A stretch of 17,330 nt of DNA from JAXMHN01 sp964578605 (GTDB lineage Bacteria; Verrucomicrobiota; Verrucomicrobiia; Limisphaerales; SIBE01). The notes under the pieces were generated by a model. It had not been told where the DNA came from. It was given only the letters and a program-made list of their open reading frames with translations, and ran no database searches. The DNA is taken from contig CAZODO010000118.1 in assembly GCA_964578605.1 (NCBI GenBank), positions 1 to 17,330 of the forward strand. Reading direction: 5' to 3'. Position 1 is the stretch's first letter, and each line of letters opens with the position of its first letter. This document shows positions 1 to 8,295 of the stretch, piece by piece. Made by a program: the position numbers and the translations under genes.

Positions 1-76
1 TTCCCTTCCTGAGCACTTCTGCAAGTCCGACCCAAGCACCTTCCGGAATCACTGGGTTGGGGGATTGGGTGAGAGG

Positions 77-3000
77 CTACTTGAAGATGCTGGTGGGAGG
101 CTCGGGAGCAGGCTGGGGTTCGGGCGGGCTGAAAAAGCGCTGAATCGATCGGAACGGGTTCAGCGGCCAGAGCAAGAATTTGGGGAGGTAAACGGGTTCG
201 GTCTCCGGGTGCGAGACGGTACCGGTAAGTTTGTACTCGAAGGCTTTCGAGAGTGGCCAAAGGGCGAGGCTGACGGCTTTGCCGACCCCCCAGGCATCGC
301 GCAGAATCTCGGCTTGCATCCGCGCGTCCAGGTTGCCCTGGTAATCGACGCTCCCGGTGTATCCAAGGCGCAAGGCGGGCGACATCAGCTGCAGATCCGA
401 GGAGTGCAGGGCGCTCCGGTGGATGGCAAAGGTGGCGTCGCCGGCGCTGATCGGGCTGTTGCCCAGTCCGGGGACCACGCTGTTCAAGACCGGCGAGAAA
501 AAGCCGAAGATCGGAATGTCCCAAAGATAGCCGTCGCGCAGGCGCGCCCGTCCATGACCTTCCCAGCTTCGCTCATCGTGCGAGTTGGCATCGGTGATGG
601 TGAAGTTGGCATCGAGGAAGCCCTGCACGTTATTGGTCTTCTTTGTCAGATCCATCATGAGCTGGTGAAGGTCCACCTGGCGGAGTTCGCCGCGGAAAGA
701 GAAGCGGGCGCCGGGGCGAACGGAAAAGTCGAAATCACCATTCCACCGAAGCTCGCCGCCGGAGAAATTTGCCTGCAGATTGGTGAAGCGGACGGCATCG
801 CCATTCCAGTGCACATCCCCACGGATACGCGTCGCGTGCAGCTTCCAGTATTCGAATACTTCTCCAGCCACCTCGAACCGGGCATCGGCGCTCTGCGTGC
901 GAACTGTCGGGAGACGTCCGTTCACCCGGACCGTGGGCGGCTTTCGGAATTGATAGGGGAGGAAGGCGGCGTGAACTTTCGGGCCGATCACCCGGGTGAC
1001 GAGATCGGGGTCCATGGTGCTTAAACCGTTGGTCAGGTTCACGACGCGGTTGGTGAAATCGTAAGCGCCAGAAGCGACTGTGATATGCTCCATGCCGCGC
1101 TGAACGGCGACGTCGCTAAAACAGAGCAGCCCGTTGGTCAGCCAGAGCGCGCCGCTCGCGGCATCACTATGCTCGCCCCGGAACGTGAAGTTCGTTGCTT
1201 GAACTCGTCCGCTGAAGCGGACGGATTGGTGATCGCGCCAGCGCCCCCAGACTTCGCCCTGGAACAAAGGTGGCTGGGCGAACGTGAACAGGCCGACCGC
1301 CCGCCGGGCGCCGGGTTCGGTAAGGACTGGGTTGAGCAGGTGAGGATCGACGGCCGAATCGATGCGCCAATGGAACTCGCGCGTGGCCATATGCCCCTGG
1401 TAAGCCAGGTGCGCCTGGCCCGGGCCCTGCTGCACGAACAGGTCCGGCAGCCGCCAAACGAGGTTGGAAAGGGTGAAGTGGGATGTCGCGCAAGCGACCG
1501 GAACGCCGCGGAAACTGGCGGAGGTTCCCGCCAATTCTCCGGCGAGGGTGATGGACGGCATGACCTCCTCGCGCCAGCGCGGCGGGCCGCCGGTCCATTC
1601 AGGGAGACGCAACCGCGCCTGGGCGGTGACTACGGGTGGGGTTTCCCAGCCAAATTGGCTTAACCATCTCCGCGCAGAAGGCGTCAGGAGCGGCTCGATC
1701 CGATGCACATCAAAGTCCAGCCAAACGTCCGAGGTGAGCTCGCGGTTGGCCGCGTTGACCCACGCCGAGGCCAGCAGTTGGCGGCCGGAAAGGCGGGCGT
1801 CCAGGTGCTCCAGGCGGAGTTCGGGCGCGCGCCACTTGACCGAAACCGAAAGCGCTTCGGCCGCTAGTTTGGACGAATTGAGAGCTTCGGCTTTGCCATG
1901 CAGATCGAGTTCGAAGGGTTCAAACCTCGAGAGAAATCCCAAGGACCAACTTGCATCCACCGGCTGCCATTGGGCCCAAGGGCAACCTGGCCTGGCGTCG
2001 CCGGACAGATCGATGGCGGACAACTCGCCCTGAGGCGATGCCAACCGCTCGACGCGCAGCCCCCATTGAGCTTCCCAGGGGCTTGAGGCGCTCCAGCCGT
2101 GGCGCAGCCCCGTCCGCAGTTGAACGCCCTCCGCCCGGCCCAAGGCACCTCGGATCAAGCGAGCCTGGGCATTCAGCTCGGTGGCGAACTGTTCCGTGCC
2201 GCCAGCCTGGGGCGCGGTCGATCCTCCGACAGCCAGTTGCTCGAGGGCGACGGAGGGGAGGTCCAGGCGCGCGATTCTCAGATCCCAGCGCGTTCCGCGC
2301 ATCGCGGGGCCGGCGAGGGAGGCAGTCCCGTCTGCGGCGAAGCTCGCCTGTTGGAGGAGCCGGCCAGGGGTGGAGCTCCGCCCGATTTCGCTGTTCAACC
2401 AGACTCGCAAGGTGCCTGGTTCAGCAGGGTTTGGCGAAGCGCCCGCTTTGAGAACCGCGGCTTCCAGCGAGCGGTCGCGCCAGGCAGCCTGTGGGACACG
2501 CAGGTTCAGCTGCGCCATGAAGCTGCCGGGGTCGCGGCCATCTCCGCGCACGTCAAGCTCCAGGCGTGAGTCGCGGGCCAGATGCAGCTCGTCCAGATTG
2601 GACAGGAATTCGTCCAGCCGCCGCGCTCCCAGGGACGGCTCGCGTCTTTCTGGCCGGATAGCCCAAGCGCGAACAGCCGAGATATTTGTGATCTGGGCTG
2701 TTGCATGGATGCCGGCCTGGCGGAAGCGCGCCTCGAGACGGGTGACTTCCCATTGATCCGGCTGGGAGAATCGGAGTTCACCGCGGATCTCCTCGAGCAC
2801 AGCTGGCGCGGAAGGGGTGTTGGTGGGGGAAGCGGGTTGCCAGACGAAGCGGCCGCCTTCGACCCGCATCGCCTTGGGCAAAAGGCCTCCATGGCGAAGC
2901 GTTGCCCGATCGAACCGCGCCGTGGCGCGGCGAACCTCGGCAGTCCACTGGGGCGAGGGGACGAGAGGCTTCAGGCGCACCTTTTCGGCATCGAGGGTCA

Positions 3001-3214
3001 ATCCGCGCAGCCTGAGCCGGTCGAATTGCACGGCGATTCCGCGCTGGCGAAGAGCCGCTTCAATCCGGTCTTGAGCGAAGCCTGGCACCCCCACCCACCG
3101 GAGGTAAAGGAGAATGGCCGCGACCGCAAGGAACACCAAGAGAAGCCCCCAGATCGCCCCAACCCTGACTCGGCGGCTGGCTGAAGCCGCACGCCCTTGA
3201 GCCGACGGTGGCAT
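77..3214 (-). CDS. AsmA-like inner-membrane-anchored periplasmic protein
   Basis: This 1045-residue protein has a short basic cytoplasmic N-terminus, one membrane segment at about residues 18-40, and a long beta-rich periplasmic body with an AsmA-like C-terminal region. The last part contains the motif SPISAGDATFAIHRSALHSS followed by an SVDYQGNLDA strand pattern, as in AsmA/YhdP/TamB-type proteins. It ends in a proline-rich tail. Members of this superfamily form long lipid-binding grooves and are implicated in phospholipid transport to, or homeostasis of, the outer membrane; that role here is inference. The ATG lies one base after the TGA of the DUF4340 gene, which implies translational coupling and makes it the last gene of the ABC operon. 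No Shine-Dalgarno (SD) sequence better than GAAG precedes it. Superfamily assignment is good; the exact subfamily and function are unknown. Confidence 0.72.
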   Translation of the reverse strand: MPPSAQGRAASASRRVRVGAIWGLLLVFLAVAAILLYLRWVGVPGFAQDRIEAALRQRGIAVQFDRLRLRGLTLDAEKVRLKPLVPSPQWTAEVRRATARFDRATLRHGGLLPKAMRVEGGRFVWQPASPTNTPSAPAVLEEIRGELRFSQPDQWEVTRLEARFRQAGIHATAQITNISAVRAWAIRPERREPSLGARRLDEFLSNLDELHLARDSRLELDVRGDGRDPGSFMAQLNLRVPQAAWRDRSLEAAVLKAGASPNPAEPGTLRVWLNSEIGRSSTPGRLLQQASFAADGTASLAGPAMRGTRWDLRIARLDLPSVALEQLAVGGSTAPQAGGTEQFATELNAQARLIRGALGRAEGVQLRTGLRHGWSASSPWEAQWGLRVERLASPQGELSAIDLSGDARPGCPWAQWQPVDASWSLGFLSRFEPFELDLHGKAEALNSSKLAAEALSVSVKWRAPELRLEHLDARLSGRQLLASAWVNAANRELTSDVWLDFDVHRIEPLLTPSARRWLSQFGWETPPVVTAQARLRLPEWTGGPPRWREEVMPSITLAGELAGTSASFRGVPVACATSHFTLSNLVWRLPDLFVQQGPGQAHLAYQGHMATREFHWRIDSAVDPHLLNPVLTEPGARRAVGLFTFAQPPLFQGEVWGRWRDHQSVRFSGRVQATNFTFRGEHSDAASGALWLTNGLLCFSDVAVQRGMEHITVASGAYDFTNRVVNLTNGLSTMDPDLVTRVIGPKVHAAFLPYQFRKPPTVRVNGRLPTVRTQSADARFEVAGEVFEYWKLHATRIRGDVHWNGDAVRFTNLQANFSGGELRWNGDFDFSVRPGARFSFRGELRQVDLHQLMMDLTKKTNNVQGFLDANFTITDANSHDERSWEGHGRARLRDGYLWDIPIFGFFSPVLNSVVPGLGNSPISAGDATFAIHRSALHSSDLQLMSPALRLGYTGSVDYQGNLDARMQAEILRDAWGVGKAVSLALWPLSKAFEYKLTGTVSHPETEPVYLPKFLLWPLNPFRSIQRFFSPPEPQPAPEPPTSIFK

Positions 3215-3215
3215 A

Positions 3216-5033
3216 TCAATCTTCGGCGCCCTCGGACGGAAGGCTCAGATACTCGGCCACGAGCCCGTAAAGCTGCGCGGGGAACTTGAAGATGACCGGT
3301 TCGCCCTGTTCCAGCACCACGGCCGCGTAGGGCTGGCCGCTGGAAGCGAGATTTCCAAAGTTCACCGAAAGGGAGCGGGATTCCCCTTGCTCGTTCAAGT
3401 TGAGCATGAGCTGGAACTTGTTTCCGGCCGCGCCGAACCGCTCCGCCTGGTCCGGCCCGCGCGCCGTCCACGAATCGGCCTCCAATTGGCCGAGGCGATG
3501 CAGAGTTTCCTCGATCGCGGCGTCGAGCACCGGGTTGGTTTTGTCCCAATGCCGCGTGGCAGGATCGCGCGTCAACTCGCGCTTCTGGCCGCGCATGAGA
3601 GCCGTGACGCTGGTCACGTTGCTGGAAGCGAAGCGCCAAACGCGGCGGTCTCGCAGAGCAAAGGCGGCACGTTCCAGACGAAACATATCGGCGAAGGCAA
3701 CCACGTAGACGGAATTCTCATCCGCCCGCCGGCAAAAGACGGTATCCAATTCGTTGGTGGGAGTGGCGCCGAAGTCGACCTGGAGGAGCGGGACGTTCGT
3801 GAGGCCGGTCGAGTTCGTGAGGGTGGTCTTCAGGGTGTACTGCCGCGCCGGTTCCGCGAGCCCGTAAGGTGAAAAATCGGTCACCACATCCTTTTCAAAG
3901 CGGACGATCTCCAGCCGGGCGAGATCCTCGAGAAAGAGCTGCATCAGTTGCCGGTCGGCCGGCGCCTGGAACGGCTCGACAATCTGCCAATCGTTCCTGC
4001 TCGAGCGTTGCACCGCGAAGACCTCGTCGGCCCGTCCTTCGATCCGGTGAACGGCCGCCGGCCGGAATGACAGCAGCGATCGGTCGCGGAATTCCGTGTA
4101 AGGCTTTTGCACAAGGTCGCCCAATTCACGGGCGACAAGGACAACATTGGTGTGGCTCATGCGCCGGACATAGACCTGGGTCGGGTGCTTGGGAGAAGTC
4201 CTGCCGAACTGGAGCTGGCCAACCGCGTTGGTGCCTGACCAAAGCGTGAGTTCCGCTTCGGGCGGCTGCAGCCCAAACGGCTCGAGATCGTCTTTGGGGT
4301 TGTCGCTCACGAACTGGGTGACCCTGGCTCTGAAAAGCTGCTGGATCAGGTATTCCACCCGGCCAAAATCCGCCCGCCGGACAGGCATGGGTTGGACAAG
4401 GCGCCACAACTGGGTGGCGCGATCGCGTTCGAGCCGCAGCGGGCGCGACCCGGTGGTGATCGAGAGGCCATCAAAAGCCAGGTTGCCTTCATGGATCAGC
4501 AGGGGATTTCGCCACACGGCCGAATCGGCGGGAAGGTGCTCCAGCATGGCGGCATCCGTGGTGGCGACTCCCTTTGAGCCGGCCACCTGGACATAAACCC
4601 GGTCGCCAACGAGCGTTTTCGCCCCCACACGCAGCTGGATGTGGTTCGTGCCGGCGCTGATCCTGACGAGGGCCGAGGGCGTTTCCAGTCCGAACGGGGC
4701 CAGCCCGCCTGCGTCCGCAACGTCCTTGGCCGAGATCTCCTGATGCCGCGTGAGCTGGGCGAATCCCTGCAGGAACGCTTCGATGACTGCCGCCTGGGCC
4801 GGGTAGGGCGGATGCGTCAGATGCCATTGGTCATTGATCACCTCGGCACGGATCGTCTCGTTGGTGCGCGTGACTTCGACGGAAGTCACGCTGGACGGGT
4901 CAAATTCCGGCAGCAGACGGCCCGGCCCCCGCGCGTCTGCGGCGGAATCGGGACTGTGCAGCTCCACGAAATAGATATAGCCAAAGAGGCCAAGGGCTAT
5001 TGCCACGAGCCAAACTGTTGTTCTCGGGTTCAT
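3216..5033 (-). CDS. DUF4340 domain protein with four internal repeats
   Basis: The protein has 605 residues, with an N-terminal signal anchor (about residues 5-22, after MNPRTT) and an otherwise periplasmic body. I chose the ATG at 5033 because the hydrophobic segment follows at once; the upstream extension would run deep into the preceding gene and has no membrane logic. Four degenerate repeats are visible, each with a tryptophan strand (W70, W210, W349, W496), a helix, then a turn like PFGL (114-116, 253-255, 390-391, 533-534), as in DUF4340 proteins. The family has no established function but is repeatedly encoded beside Gld-type ABC transporters. It follows the GldG-like gene by 17 nt and precedes the AsmA-like gene by 1 nt. 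It is probably a periplasmic partner of the transporter. No catalytic motif was recognised. Confidence 0.8.
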   Translation of the reverse strand: MNPRTTVWLVAIALGLFGYIYFVELHSPDSAADARGPGRLLPEFDPSSVTSVEVTRTNETIRAEVINDQWHLTHPPYPAQAAVIEAFLQGFAQLTRHQEISAKDVADAGGLAPFGLETPSALVRISAGTNHIQLRVGAKTLVGDRVYVQVAGSKGVATTDAAMLEHLPADSAVWRNPLLIHEGNLAFDGLSITTGSRPLRLERDRATQLWRLVQPMPVRRADFGRVEYLIQQLFRARVTQFVSDNPKDDLEPFGLQPPEAELTLWSGTNAVGQLQFGRTSPKHPTQVYVRRMSHTNVVLVARELGDLVQKPYTEFRDRSLLSFRPAAVHRIEGRADEVFAVQRSSRNDWQIVEPFQAPADRQLMQLFLEDLARLEIVRFEKDVVTDFSPYGLAEPARQYTLKTTLTNSTGLTNVPLLQVDFGATPTNELDTVFCRRADENSVYVVAFADMFRLERAAFALRDRRVWRFASSNVTSVTALMRGQKRELTRDPATRHWDKTNPVLDAAIEETLHRLGQLEADSWTARGPDQAERFGAAGNKFQLMLNLNEQGESRSLSVNFGNLASSGQPYAAVVLEQGEPVIFKFPAQLYGLVAEYLSLPSEGAED

Positions 5034-5050
5034 TGAGAAATCGTTTGCCG

Positions 5051-6535
5051 CTAGGCCCTGCTCCGGAACCAGACCAGGAAACCGAGAAACAAGACACTGC
5101 CAGGGAAACCCGCCAGGAAGAGCCATCGCACCTTCGTCAGCTCCGAGGCGGTCATTGTAATGCGGTATTCCTTGACCGATTTGGTGCCGATGCCCTGCAC
5201 CAGCACGTCTCGGTTGAGCAGCCAATTCACGGCGTTTCGGCCGAAATCCCGGTTCGCTTCAATATCAATGGCCGCGTTCGCCAAAAAATAGGAATCGCCC
5301 ACCACCACCATGCGCGCCGCGCCGCGGTCGGCCGCGATGCCCTGGATGGCCCCTTTCTCCACCGCAACCATGACGGGAATCTGCGCGCCCTGACGTTCCA
5401 GGCGGCCGCCCGGCTGGCTGGCCGCGCCCTCGGCGCTGGTGGTGGCCAGTTCGGTCACTTTGGGCGCGTCCGCACTTTGCGGGCTTTGCGAGCGCGCGCC
5501 GATCGAGCGCGGCACAATCATCAGGAGGCGGGACCGCGCCAGCGGGTTGGAAATGGGGTGGCTGCCAAACTGGGTCACGATCAGCTGCCGAACGTCGCTG
5601 GCTTTGCCCTGCGGCGCTTCATAGACGAAATTGCGCCCGACGTCCACGCCCCACGAGGCCAGCAGCCGCTCCAAGCCAAGGTTCTCCTTCAAGGAATCCA
5701 CACTGAAAAGCACCAGCAGACGGCCGGCGGAGTTCATGTATTTCTGGAGGGTCTCGAGCTCTTTCGGAGCGAAGGGGGTGACCGGGTTTGCGATGACCAG
5801 GAGCTGGCAGTCCGCAGGCACTTCCGCGTCCAAAAGCGCCGTGGGATCCAGCTTGGCGACCGAGACCTGATTCTCCTGCAGAATCCGGGTCAATTTCAGG
5901 TATCCCGTTTGGCCATCCTCGCCCGCTGGGTCGTGCTCCCGGTGTCCCTGGGTGAAGTACACGCGGGTGGGGCGGGCATCGATCAGATCGTAGATGGCCG
6001 AGGTGAACAATTGCTCGCCTTTGAAACCGGTGCGGCGGACTTCTTTGCCCCTCAGGGCTGCGCTGTAATCGAATTCCGAAAGCGCCTTGGCATACACCAC
6101 CCTCCGTTTGCCGCCGTAGTCAAACACGACGCGGTCGCCTTCGCTGGCGGGAGCCAAACCATACTCGACCTGGACGGCTCGAGCGCGGCCAAGCGACCGC
6201 TCGTAATCGACCCATTCGACGGCGAGGTTGGGGCCTTCGAGTTTGTACTGGGCGATCAAGTCGGCCACGTAATCGTAAAGCGGCTTCGTCCGGTCAAAGA
6301 ACACGATCACTTTGAGCGGTTTGGTCACGAGGCCGAGCACCTCCCGGGTCACAGGAGAAAGCTTGAACCGGTTGTCAGAAGACCATTGCAGCTGGCGCGA
6401 ATGGCGCGCGGCAAGGTAATTCACCATGAGCAGGATGGCGCCAAGCGCAACCACCGAGATCGCGACGTTCAGGGCAATCTTCCAGCGGCGGCCGGGCGAG
6501 AAACTGGGGGGGGAAGGCTCCTTGGGCATGTCCAT
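5051..6535 (-). CDS. GldG-like ABC transporter auxiliary protein
   Basis: The product of 494 residues has a membrane segment at about residues 18-43, a large extracytoplasmic region, and a second membrane segment at about 471-490 close to the C-terminus. This is the topology of GldG/ABC_transp_aux proteins. The body includes the family-typical stretch YFTQGHREHDP and a low-complexity Ser/Ala/Gln insert before the last third. GldG works with GldA and GldF as an ABC complex that supports gliding or secretion in Bacteroidota; outside that phylum the cargo is unknown. The ATG at 6535 overlaps the permease stop as TAATG. A second ATG at 6529 has a GGAGA 8 nt upstream and may be the true start, giving 492 residues. 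The gene sits between permease and DUF4340 in one operon. Confidence 0.82.
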   Translation of the reverse strand: MDMPKEPSPPSFSPGRRWKIALNVAISVVALGAILLMVNYLAARHSRQLQWSSDNRFKLSPVTREVLGLVTKPLKVIVFFDRTKPLYDYVADLIAQYKLEGPNLAVEWVDYERSLGRARAVQVEYGLAPASEGDRVVFDYGGKRRVVYAKALSEFDYSAALRGKEVRRTGFKGEQLFTSAIYDLIDARPTRVYFTQGHREHDPAGEDGQTGYLKLTRILQENQVSVAKLDPTALLDAEVPADCQLLVIANPVTPFAPKELETLQKYMNSAGRLLVLFSVDSLKENLGLERLLASWGVDVGRNFVYEAPQGKASDVRQLIVTQFGSHPISNPLARSRLLMIVPRSIGARSQSPQSADAPKVTELATTSAEGAASQPGGRLERQGAQIPVMVAVEKGAIQGIAADRGAARMVVVGDSYFLANAAIDIEANRDFGRNAVNWLLNRDVLVQGIGTKSVKEYRITMTASELTKVRWLFLAGFPGSVLFLGFLVWFRSRA

Positions 6536-7284
6536 TATCTCCAGCGCCGGCTCTCCAGGACTTTCCAGGTCAGGAACAGGAAGAGCACGACCATGCTCAG
6601 GTAAAAGGCGAGGACCCCCGTGTTGACCGCTCCTCGCGCGAATTGTTCCATGTGCTGCGTCATGGCCAAGTGGCTGTAAACCTTCATTTCCCATCCGGAA
6701 GCCGGCGCGGCGGAAAGCGCCCGCAAGCTGAGCAGGAACAGGCCCAGCCCGAGCGCGTAGCTGATCATCGCGGCCACCATCTGGCTGCGTGTCAACGACG
6801 AAGCGAAACAGCCCAGGGCCATGTATACCGCCCCGATCAGGAGGATTCCGGAGAACGTGCTGGCCACCACCCGGAAGTCCAGCGCGGCCGGATCATCCGA
6901 AAAACGCCGCACCACCAGCAGATACGCCAGCAACGGCAGCCAGGTGATCGCAAAGAAAATGAGCGCTCCCGTAAACTTCGCCAGCACGACCTGCAAATCC
7001 CCAACCCGCGACGTCATCAGGGTCTCGTAAGTGCCCGAGAATTTCTCCAAGGCAAACGTCCGGATCGTCATCACCGGCGCGCTGAGAAGGAACACGATCC
7101 AGAAGTAAAACGTGATAAAGAACCCTTCCGTCAACGGCATTTCCGTCGGCTCATCCAGCTTCGACAGAATGTCGTTGAAACTCAGCCCGAGCAGGAAGAG
7201 GACCGCGGCAATGATCACGTAGCCCGCGATCGAGTTGAAGTAGCCGCCCAGTTCGCGACGCACCAGAGTGAGGTAAACGCCCAT
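6535..7284 (-). CDS. ABC-2 type permease, GldF/NosY-like
   Basis: This 249-residue membrane protein has about six hydrophobic segments (near 18-35, 54-72, 104-124, 139-160, 166-187, 222-241). Between the second and third lies the coupling-region pattern RTFALEKFSGTYETLMTSRV, characteristic of ABC-2 permeases of the GldF/NosY group. It would form the membrane channel with the ATPase encoded just upstream and the GldG-like protein downstream. The start ATG follows the ATPase stop directly (TAGATG). It has the best SD in the window, AGGAGG at 7293-7298, 8 nt before the ATG inside the end of the ATPase gene, so translation is coupled but also independently strong. The length is normal for the family. 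Substrate unknown. Confidence 0.88.
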   Translation of the reverse strand: MGVYLTLVRRELGGYFNSIAGYVIIAAVLFLLGLSFNDILSKLDEPTEMPLTEGFFITFYFWIVFLLSAPVMTIRTFALEKFSGTYETLMTSRVGDLQVVLAKFTGALIFFAITWLPLLAYLLVVRRFSDDPAALDFRVVASTFSGILLIGAVYMALGCFASSLTRSQMVAAMISYALGLGLFLLSLRALSAAPASGWEMKVYSHLAMTQHMEQFARGAVNTGVLAFYLSMVVLFLFLTWKVLESRRWR

Positions 7285-8247
7285 CTAAAATGCCTCCTCT
7301 TGTTCCGAGCGAATCACTCGCACGTAAATGTCTTCCAGCGAATGCCGGCTCCGGGTCAACTCCCGGAGCGCCCAACCCCGGGCGCGTGCCGTGTCGAACA
7401 CCAGCGCTCGCGCGTCAACCCCTTGGCGTGCCGTCAGGGCGCAGCGAAGGAAGTTGCCTTCCGCAGGCGAGATGTCGAAATGCTGGACCCATTCCGTTTC
7501 GCGCCAGCATTCCTCCAGGTCGGCGAGGGGAGCGGCAATCTCCGCCACCACCAGGAGGTCGCCATCGAAACGTTGCTGGAGGTTGTCCGGGCTGTCCGCG
7601 GCGAGCATCCGCCCTTCATGCAGGATCAGGATGCGGCTGCAGGTCATTTCGACTTCCGGCAGGATATGCGTGGACAAGAGCACCGTGTGTGAACGGCCCA
7701 GTTCCTTGATCAGCCCGCGCACTTCCCGGATCTGGTGCGGATCGAGCCCGATGGTGGGTTCGTCCAGGATCACCAACTCCGGATCGTTCACCAGGGCGTC
7801 TGCCAGACCGACCCGCTGCCGGTACCCTTTGGAAAGCTGGCCGATAATGCGCCGGCTCACCTGGGCAAGGCCGCATTGTTCCATGACCAATCCTGCCCGG
7901 GTTCGCGCCTGGCCGGAACTCAACCCCTTCAACCTCGCGCGGAAGGCGAGATAGTCGCGCACTCTCATATCCAGGTGAAGCGGGTTGTTCTCCGGCATAT
8001 AACCGATCCGCCTTCGGACGTCGTTATGCTCCCGGAAGACATCGAAGCCGGCCACCCGGACGGTCCCGGAGGTGGCGGGGATATAGCACGACAGGATTCG
8101 CAGGATCGTGCTCTTTCCCGCTCCGTTGGGGCCCAACAAGCCCACAATCTCGCCCGGAGCAACCGTGAACGAGACGCCCGCCACGGCAGTGCGGCCGACG
8201 TACCGTTTGGTCAAATCCGAAACTTCAATGATAAAGGGGCTGCTCAT
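7285..8247 (-). CDS. ABC transporter ATP-binding protein, GldA-like
   Basis: The ATPase has 320 residues with all nucleotide-binding motifs: Walker A GPNGAGKST at 39-47, a Q-loop region reading YMPENNP near 83-89 (Glu in place of Gln, as is common in GldA-like ATPases), signature LSKGY at 138-142, Walker B LVILDE at 158-163 followed by PTIGLDP, and H-loop His194 in LLSTH. A C-terminal extension of about 100 residues is typical of CcmA/GldA-type subunits. It powers the ABC-2 permease encoded next. The gene lies 48 nt downstream of the HtrA-like protease gene on the same strand. No SD or promoter is evident in that gap, so read-through from the protease gene is likely. Confidence 0.93.
   Translation of the reverse strand: MSSPFIIEVSDLTKRYVGRTAVAGVSFTVAPGEIVGLLGPNGAGKSTILRILSCYIPATSGTVRVAGFDVFREHNDVRRRIGYMPENNPLHLDMRVRDYLAFRARLKGLSSGQARTRAGLVMEQCGLAQVSRRIIGQLSKGYRQRVGLADALVNDPELVILDEPTIGLDPHQIREVRGLIKELGRSHTVLLSTHILPEVEMTCSRILILHEGRMLAADSPDNLQQRFDGDLLVVAEIAAPLADLEECWRETEWVQHFDISPAEGNFLRCALTARQGVDARALVFDTARARGWALRELTRSRHSLEDIYVRVIRSEQEEAF
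7293..7298 (-). promoter_or_regulatory. Strong Shine-Dalgarno of the ABC permease gene
   Basis: On the minus strand this reads AGGAGG, 8 nt before the permease ATG at 7284 and inside the last codons of the ATPase gene. It fixes the permease start at the TAGATG junction. The other genes of this operon have weak or no SD, so the permease may be translated at a higher rate or independently. Confidence 0.75.
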
Positions 8248-8295
8248 CGCTGCGGCACCATTTTGTCAGGTCGAGAAGAGAGGGGCGAATTATTT

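Noticed and set aside
5000..6604. A 534-codon open frame on the plus strand, antisense to the GldG-like gene, and similar long antisense frames elsewhere.
   Set aside because: In GC-rich genes the opposite strand often lacks stops. The translation is rich in Arg/His/Gln with no domain, and the minus-strand gene has clear family features and membrane segments.
5051..8247. Calling the ABC set a gliding-motility system.
   Set aside because: Only GldA/F/G-like subunits are present; no GldB, GldJ, GldK-N or Spr genes in the window, and such ABC sets occur in non-gliding phyla.
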